Below, in pieces: positions 60,282-64,000 of a stretch of 64,000 bases of DNA; position 1 is the first letter of the stretch, and each line of letters starts with the position of its first letter. The notes beneath the pieces are model-generated. The model had not been told where the DNA came from. It searched no databases and saw nothing but the letters and a program-made list of their open reading frames with translations. The position numbers and the translations under genes are program-made. Origin of the DNA: Natronococcus pandeyae (GTDB lineage Archaea; Halobacteriota; Halobacteria; Halobacteriales; Natrialbaceae). The DNA is taken from NCBI RefSeq assembly GCF_008122205.1, contig NZ_PHNJ01000004.1, positions 1 to 64,000 on the forward strand, read 5' to 3'.

Positions 60282-60854
60282 TCAGTCGTCAAAGAGCTGT
60301 TCTCGAATATTGTCCTGGACGTTCCGCGTATCGACGTCTTCGCTTTCGAGCAGCAGTCGGAGTTCTCTCGGCGAGAGTTCGTTCCCCGCTTCGAGATCCG
60401 CCAGAAGCGACGTGCGCGGGAAGTCCACTGCGTCAATGTCGAGTTCGACATCCTCGACGAGAATCCCGTCTTTCTGTCCCGCCCGATGAAGCGCTTCAGT
60501 GAGAACCCATTCTGCAACCGGATCTGCACGACCGGTATCCGAATTCATCATCGAGGTGACTCCCGTATTATACAACAAAAACGCGAGGGCGTCACGAACA
60601 CCGGTGGCGAGCTGCCGATCATCAGTGAGTTCTTTCTGGTCTGTGCCCGGCCGTCCGAATAGTTTCTCCCGCTCGTCTTCCTCGAGATGCTCGAACAGGA
60701 TGGAAAAATCGAGTAACGAGTTATAGACCCGTTCCCGGATGTCCCGGCGGCGCTGATAGCGCTGCTGCTTCGCGTGTTCTCCCTCGTAGCGCTTTTCACC
60801 TGTTAGCCATCGCCGGTCCTCCGTCGTGAGCATCGCGTTTTTCCGGCCGGTCAT
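60282..60854 (-). CDS. haloarchaeal hypothetical protein, first gene of minus-strand operon
   Basis: A 190-residue soluble protein. The N-terminal third is basic and helical (LTTEDRRWLTGEKRYEGEHA, then KQQRYQRRRDIRERVYNSLLDFSILFEHL), a pattern I have seen in haloarchaeal proteins that may bind nucleic acid. The rest is acidic and helical (EWVLTEALHRAGQKDGILVE, SPRELRLLLESEDVDTRN). The start is the ATG at 60854, since TTTATT (60879-60884, minus strand) lies 25-30 bases upstream. It is followed 31 bases later by the DUF892 gene. Confidence 0.7.
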   Translation of the reverse strand: MTGRKNAMLTTEDRRWLTGEKRYEGEHAKQQRYQRRRDIRERVYNSLLDFSILFEHLEEDEREKLFGRPGTDQKELTDDRQLATGVRDALAFLLYNTGVTSMMNSDTGRADPVAEWVLTEALHRAGQKDGILVEDVELDIDAVDFPRTSLLADLEAGNELSPRELRLLLESEDVDTRNVQDNIREQLFDD

Positions 60855-60899
60855 AGTTCCTTTTGAAGCCTCGACCAGAATAAACACGCTACCCTGGTA

Positions 60900-60913
60900 A
60901 ATCGATATCGATT
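60900..60913. promoter_or_regulatory. 14-bp perfect palindrome between divergent promoters
   Basis: AATCGATATCGATT is perfectly self-complementary. Its centre lies about 53 bases from the start at 60854 (minus) and about 53 bases from the start at 60960 (plus). TATA-like boxes flank it on both sides (60879-60884 minus, 60931-60937 plus). It is a candidate operator shared by both operons. Confidence 0.5.
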
Positions 60914-60959
60914 GATGGTATGTGCAAATCTATATACTACCCAGGCATGAACTACGACT

Positions 60960-61382
60960 ATGACTAACGTCGCGTTCGTTTGCGTCGGGAACGCCGGTCG
61001 CAGTCAAATGGCGACTGCGTTCGCAGAACGGGAACGAGAGAAGCGGGGCCTCGACGCTACTGTCGAAATTGTCACCGGTTGCACCGATCCTCACGATTCT
61101 GTCCACGACAACGTGGTCGAGGCACTGCGAGAAGAGGGAACCGACGTCGAGGATCGCACTCCGCGCCAGATAACGCCCGACGACGTTTCCGGTGCCGAGT
61201 ACGTTAGCACGATGGGTTGTTCGGCCGCTCAGTTCACGCCTGACGACTGGGCTGGAACGACTGAGCGCTGGGAGTTACCCCATCCGCGTAGTGACGACGC
61301 GGATACCGTCCGCGCTCAACGTGACGAAATCGAGAGCCGCGTCCAGGACCGTTTCGATCGACTCGAATCGTCGAGCAAGTGA
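60960..61382 (+). CDS. arsenate reductase-type low-molecular-weight phosphatase
   Basis: A 140-residue protein of the LMW-PTP/ArsC family. The C(x5)R catalytic loop is VAFVCVGNAGRSQMATAFAE (Cys 8, Arg 14). Later, LPHPRSDDADTVRAQRDEI carries the general-acid Asp region. EYVSTMGCSAAQFTP contains a further Cys that could serve in disulfide exchange. It may reduce arsenate or dephosphorylate protein. TATA-like TATATAC at 60931-60937 is 23-29 bases before the ATG. The MFS gene follows 21 bases later. Confidence 0.85.
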   Translation: MTNVAFVCVGNAGRSQMATAFAEREREKRGLDATVEIVTGCTDPHDSVHDNVVEALREEGTDVEDRTPRQITPDDVSGAEYVSTMGCSAAQFTPDDWAGTTERWELPHPRSDDADTVRAQRDEIESRVQDRFDRLESSSK

Positions 61383-61403
61383 TTACTCGAGAGATCGCTA
61401 CAG

Positions 61404-62732
61404 ATGAGCCAAGAGCAAGTCACTGCCGAAACGGAGAGAACAGGTCCGCTGGACGTATTCCGCCAGTTCTTCTCTCTCCAGCGAGATGTCCTCGTGCTCT
61501 CGCTGGCGATGTTCGCGTTCAGTCTGGGCTTCCAGATGACCAATCGTTTCCTCCCGGAATACCTCGTCTTCCTCGGTGCAACGGGGTTTATCGTCGGCCT
61601 GTTCGCCACGCTCGGGAACGTTATCGGAGCTGTCTATCCCTACTACGGTGGAGTCGTCTCCGACCGCGTTGGATCACGATACGCGCTGACCGTCTTCGGG
61701 TTTCTCTCGACGTTCGGATTCGTAATCTGGCTGACCGCGGCTTACATCCCCGCGATCGACCTTGGAGTGATCGTCCTCGAGCCGTGGGTCTGGGTCTTCG
61801 TCGGCCTGCTACTCGCTCAGTGCTGGAAGTCGTTCGGAATCGGCGGCCACTACGCGATCGTCAAACAGGCGACTGAACCCAGTCGTTTGGCTCGCGGGTT
61901 TGCCAGTACGGAGACGTTCCGGCGGACGGCGTTCCTGATCGCGCCGCTGATCGTTGCCGTGCTCGTCGCTGATGAACTCATGCCCGGCTTCCTGTGGGTG
62001 CTCGCGATCGGCATCGTCTTCGCCATCCTCGGGACGGTCGCCCAGCACCTGCTGTATGAAGCCGACGAGGATTCCGTCGGCAAGGAGTTCGAGGGGTTCG
62101 GCCAGATCGCCGGTGACCTGCGAGCGCTCCCCGACCCGTTGCGGCCGCTGCTGGTAGCCGACACGTTCGTTCGGTTCGCCAACGGGATGGTGTACGTCTT
62201 CTTTATCCTGGTGATCACCCAGATGATGGAGATCGGGTTCACGGCGACGCTTCCCGTCGTCGGGACGATCGACCTCTCGCCGGCCGCGTTCTTCGGCCTT
62301 CTTCTAGGCGTCGAGATGCTGATCGCGTTGCTCTCGATGGCTCCGATGGCCAAAGTCGCCGAGTACACTGGTCTCAAGCCCGTCGTCGGCCTCGGTTTCT
62401 TCGTGTATGCGATCTTCCCGGTCATGCTGATATTCGCGCCTGAGAACGTCTGGATCCTGATCGCGCTGTTCGCCTTCTCGGGGCTACGATTCGCCGGCCT
62501 CCCAGCTCACAAGGCGCTGATCGTCGGTCCAGCCGAGCGAGGTGTCGGCGGTCGGGTCACCGGCTCGTACTACTTCGTTCGCGGGGCGATCGTGATTCCC
62601 AGCGGCGCGCTCGGTGGATACCTCTGGGAGTTCGTCAGCCCGGAGCTTTCGTTTACGATCGCGGCAATCATCGGAATGATTGGAGTCGTCTACTTCGCGA
62701 TCTTCGGCCAGGAGTTCGAAGCCTATCAGTAG
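61404..62732 (+). CDS. MFS transporter
   Basis: A 442-residue major-facilitator protein with about 12 helices. The start VLSLAMFAFSLGFQMTNRFL, the loop motif GGVVSDRVGSRYALTVFG (motif A, between helices 2 and 3), and the second-half partner AKVAEYTGLKPVVGLGFF are recognisable. The substrate is unknown; co-transcription with the arsC-like gene may suggest metalloid or other detoxification, as inference only. Confidence 0.88.
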   Translation: MSQEQVTAETERTGPLDVFRQFFSLQRDVLVLSLAMFAFSLGFQMTNRFLPEYLVFLGATGFIVGLFATLGNVIGAVYPYYGGVVSDRVGSRYALTVFGFLSTFGFVIWLTAAYIPAIDLGVIVLEPWVWVFVGLLLAQCWKSFGIGGHYAIVKQATEPSRLARGFASTETFRRTAFLIAPLIVAVLVADELMPGFLWVLAIGIVFAILGTVAQHLLYEADEDSVGKEFEGFGQIAGDLRALPDPLRPLLVADTFVRFANGMVYVFFILVITQMMEIGFTATLPVVGTIDLSPAAFFGLLLGVEMLIALLSMAPMAKVAEYTGLKPVVGLGFFVYAIFPVMLIFAPENVWILIALFAFSGLRFAGLPAHKALIVGPAERGVGGRVTGSYYFVRGAIVIPSGALGGYLWEFVSPELSFTIAAIIGMIGVVYFAIFGQEFEAYQ

Positions 62733-63103
62733 AATCGTTATTCGCACATTCCGACAACAGACGACGATCGCACCAATCACGCAACGGACAGACGTCAGCG
62801 GAGTGCTGCACTATAGTAGCCACTGAAAGTCAATGCACACCTGATCGCACAGCTGTCGTGCGATCAGTGTGTAAATCGTTTCAGTTGTTACTATAGACGT
62901 GCTCACGGACCGTTTTTGATAGAAGCCCGATACTCCCCATAGCCACCTGAGTTCTCTTCTTTGCCGGTGCCGTCCTCGGCCGCTACACGTCTTCGTGAGT
63001 CTCTGAGTTCGTTTTCTCGTATCGGGCACCTCTGCCGCATCAAGTGCAGTGAACTGTTTTCTAACCAGAAAAGATTTATCAGGTTGGTATATAGTCAGGC
63101 GGC
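62733..63103. other. intergenic region containing a MITE
   Basis: Besides the MITE at 62811-62896, no gene is seen. An inverted pair TTTTCT / AGAAAA (63057-63062 and 63067-63072, four-base loop) lies just before the TATA-like GATTTATC (about 63073-63080) of the protease gene and may be an operator. Confidence 0.5.
62811..62896. mobile_element. 86-bp MITE-like element
   Basis: 18-base terminal inverted repeats, CTATAGTAGCCACTGAAA (62811-62828) and the complement of CTATAGTAACAACTGAAA (62879-62896), differ at two positions. The interior contains a strong hairpin, CTGATCGCAC (62841-62850) with GTGCGATCAG. The termini resemble those of haloarchaeal ISH-type MITEs. No transposase is encoded and no clear target duplication was found. 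Confidence 0.75.
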
Positions 63104-63835
63104 ATGAAGCGTCGTACCTTCCTTAAAGGGATGGGGACCACGGCTGGGGGCGTGGTTGCGCTCGACCAGGGAGTTCGTCGCATTCGAACGTCGAAGACGA
63201 TAACTGTCGCAGTCTACCAGACGGACGAACTCACGAGTCGGTTCCGCGAAGCAGGACAGCACAGTGATACAGGCCAACGACTCGCTGAAGAAGCAGTGAA
63301 CGGCATTCTCGACCCCCATTTCTCGAGTTCGCTCGAACTGGAGTACGAGACGCGCACCGTTCCACAGCACGTCGCATCACTGCCACCGACACTGTCGACG
63401 TTCAGCGACGAGTCTCGAGAGGCAGGGCAGTCGCTGGTGAACTGGACGGGGTACAACCGTCAGCGATCGTCAGTTGACACTCATATCCTGCTCTCCCACC
63501 ACGCCGAGATTGGAACTGGAAACGGAATCGCATCCCCTGCGATACTTCCCACGTGCTGTGAGCCGGTCGATCGCTATGGGATCGCGTGGATGGCGGCCGA
63601 GCCGTCGGCTCTTTCCAGGGAGTTCGTGCGACAGACGATTGCACACGAAATCGGGCATACGATCGGGTTGCATCACTCCCACGGAACGAACATCGGGAGC
63701 GACAGATCGGTGATGTTAACGAGGTCGTACGCACAGCGGGTCGGCAGGAATCTCTTCGGAGAGCGTATCTGCCCAGCAGGGAGTAGGGTCTCTGAACTCA
63801 ACGACGAGATATCCGAACACCACTTGCGCGTGTGA
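63104..63835 (+). CDS. Tat-secreted metzincin-like zinc metalloprotease
   Basis: A 243-residue exported protein. A Tat signal (MKRRTFLKGMGTTAGGVVAL) starts it. The middle is of mixed composition. The zinc site IAHEIGHTIGLHHSHG follows the metzincin motif HExxHxxGxxH (His near 187, 191 and 197), and SVMLTR about 15 residues later may be the Met-turn. Five cysteines are unusual for a haloarchaeal protein of this size; TCCEP near 149 holds an adjacent pair. It is probably an extracellular protease; the substrate is unknown. Confidence 0.83.
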   Translation: MKRRTFLKGMGTTAGGVVALDQGVRRIRTSKTITVAVYQTDELTSRFREAGQHSDTGQRLAEEAVNGILDPHFSSSLELEYETRTVPQHVASLPPTLSTFSDESREAGQSLVNWTGYNRQRSSVDTHILLSHHAEIGTGNGIASPAILPTCCEPVDRYGIAWMAAEPSALSREFVRQTIAHEIGHTIGLHHSHGTNIGSDRSVMLTRSYAQRVGRNLFGERICPAGSRVSELNDEISEHHLRV

Positions 63836-63975
63836 TGGCCGTATCTCGATAGTAGTTTCAGAGAGGAAACCGAGACGAGTCCGGAGTATGATCACCGTAG
63901 CGCTCGCGAACGCTCTTCGGTCACAGCATAGGCAGCGTATACCCAAGTCTGAAACCAGTATATGTTGCCGTCACC

Positions 63976-64000
63976 ATGCATAGACGGAAGGTGCTGCTTG
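63976..64000 (+). CDS. partial gene start at window edge
   Basis: ATG at 63976 opens MHRRKVLL, which resembles the beginning of a Tat signal peptide (two arginines followed by hydrophobic residues). Only eight codons lie in the window, so nothing more can be said. It may belong with the secreted protease before it. Confidence 0.35.

Noticed and set aside
60947..60967. Six-codon ORF before the arsC-like gene
   Set aside because: The TATA-like box at 60931-60937 is only 10-16 bases from this ATG but 23-29 from the arsC-like start, so the gene itself is the leaderless start.
62925..63027. 9-bp inverted repeat GCCCGATAC / GTATCGGGC around about 100 bases
   Set aside because: Too short for insertion-sequence ends over this distance; probably chance.
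1..64000. CRISPR array, rRNA genes or replication origin
   Set aside because: No regularly spaced direct repeats, no rRNA-like stretch and no cdc6 gene or origin repeats were seen on reading the window.

Overview
This window is a stretch of haloarchaeal chromosome. The evidence is a GC- and CTCGAG-rich sequence, very acidic proteins, many promoters whose TATA box lies 25-33 bases before the start codon (leaderless transcripts), ATGA-overlapping operons, twin-arginine secretion signals with PGF-type C-terminal anchors, ribosomal protein S17e, aMBF1, coenzyme F420 synthesis (CofD), DUF7344 and HalOD1 proteins, and an intron-containing tRNA-Trp. The style is closest to the Natrialbales (Natrinema/Haloterrigena/Natronorubrum); that placement is inference.

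Layout. 1-8.3 kb: two small regulators, then a heme-copper oxidase locus (coxB reversed, coxA with a fused C-terminal membrane domain plus a partner membrane protein, coxC reversed) and a geranylgeranyl-reductase-like flavoprotein. 8.3-14.1 kb: a 2-hydroxyacid dehydrogenase, a universal stress protein, a DUF7344 regulator, asd, a small membrane protein, rps17e and a DUF447/CitG-like pair. 14.1-20.6 kb: four exported proteins with nearly the same Tat signal. Three are PQQ-type beta-propellers with long acidic stalks and a PGF anchor, and all four share one unusual promoter element. 21-26.8 kb: a membrane histidine kinase, a three-gene cobalt-type nitrile hydratase operon, a Dus-like protein, cofD and an aldo/keto reductase. 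27-36.8 kb: a glutamate-cysteine-ligase-like enzyme, DNA ligase, a GNAT enzyme, the hisC / adenylate kinase / CDP-alcohol transferase operon, aMBF1, tpiA, a TIR-domain protein and a zinc-finger J-domain protein. 37-47.5 kb: DUF3054, an AT-rich patch, an ornithine-cyclodeaminase-like enzyme, a thiolase plus an HMG-CoA-synthase-like/DUF35 fusion, DHH, Hsp20 and DJ-1 proteins, and a fused YcaO protein. 47.7-57.1 kb: a lipoprotein, a cupin, a three-gene sodium symporter operon, cytidylate kinase, an acyl-CoA synthetase, guaB and a DUF5794-type membrane protein. 57.2 kb to the end: tRNA-Trp followed by decayed tandem copies of its own 3' end, then an accessory region with small and broken genes, a DUF892 / heme-binding operon facing an arsC-MFS pair, a MITE and a secreted metzincin-type protease.

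The most unusual signals are: (1) four genes (coxA, a universal stress protein, a small membrane protein and a DUF5794-type protein) preceded by short leaderless upstream ORFs, three of them coupled by ATGA; (2) a shared non-canonical promoter element before the four Tat-secreted proteins; (3) an HMG-CoA-synthase-like domain that appears to lack its catalytic Cys and His, fused to DUF35 and coupled to an intact thiolase; (4) a stand-alone fused cyclodehydratase-like YcaO; (5) tandem remnants of the tRNA-Trp 3' end marking an integration hotspot; (6) a perfect palindrome midway between two mirror-image promoters upstream of arsC. No CRISPR array, replication origin, rRNA or intact insertion sequence was seen.
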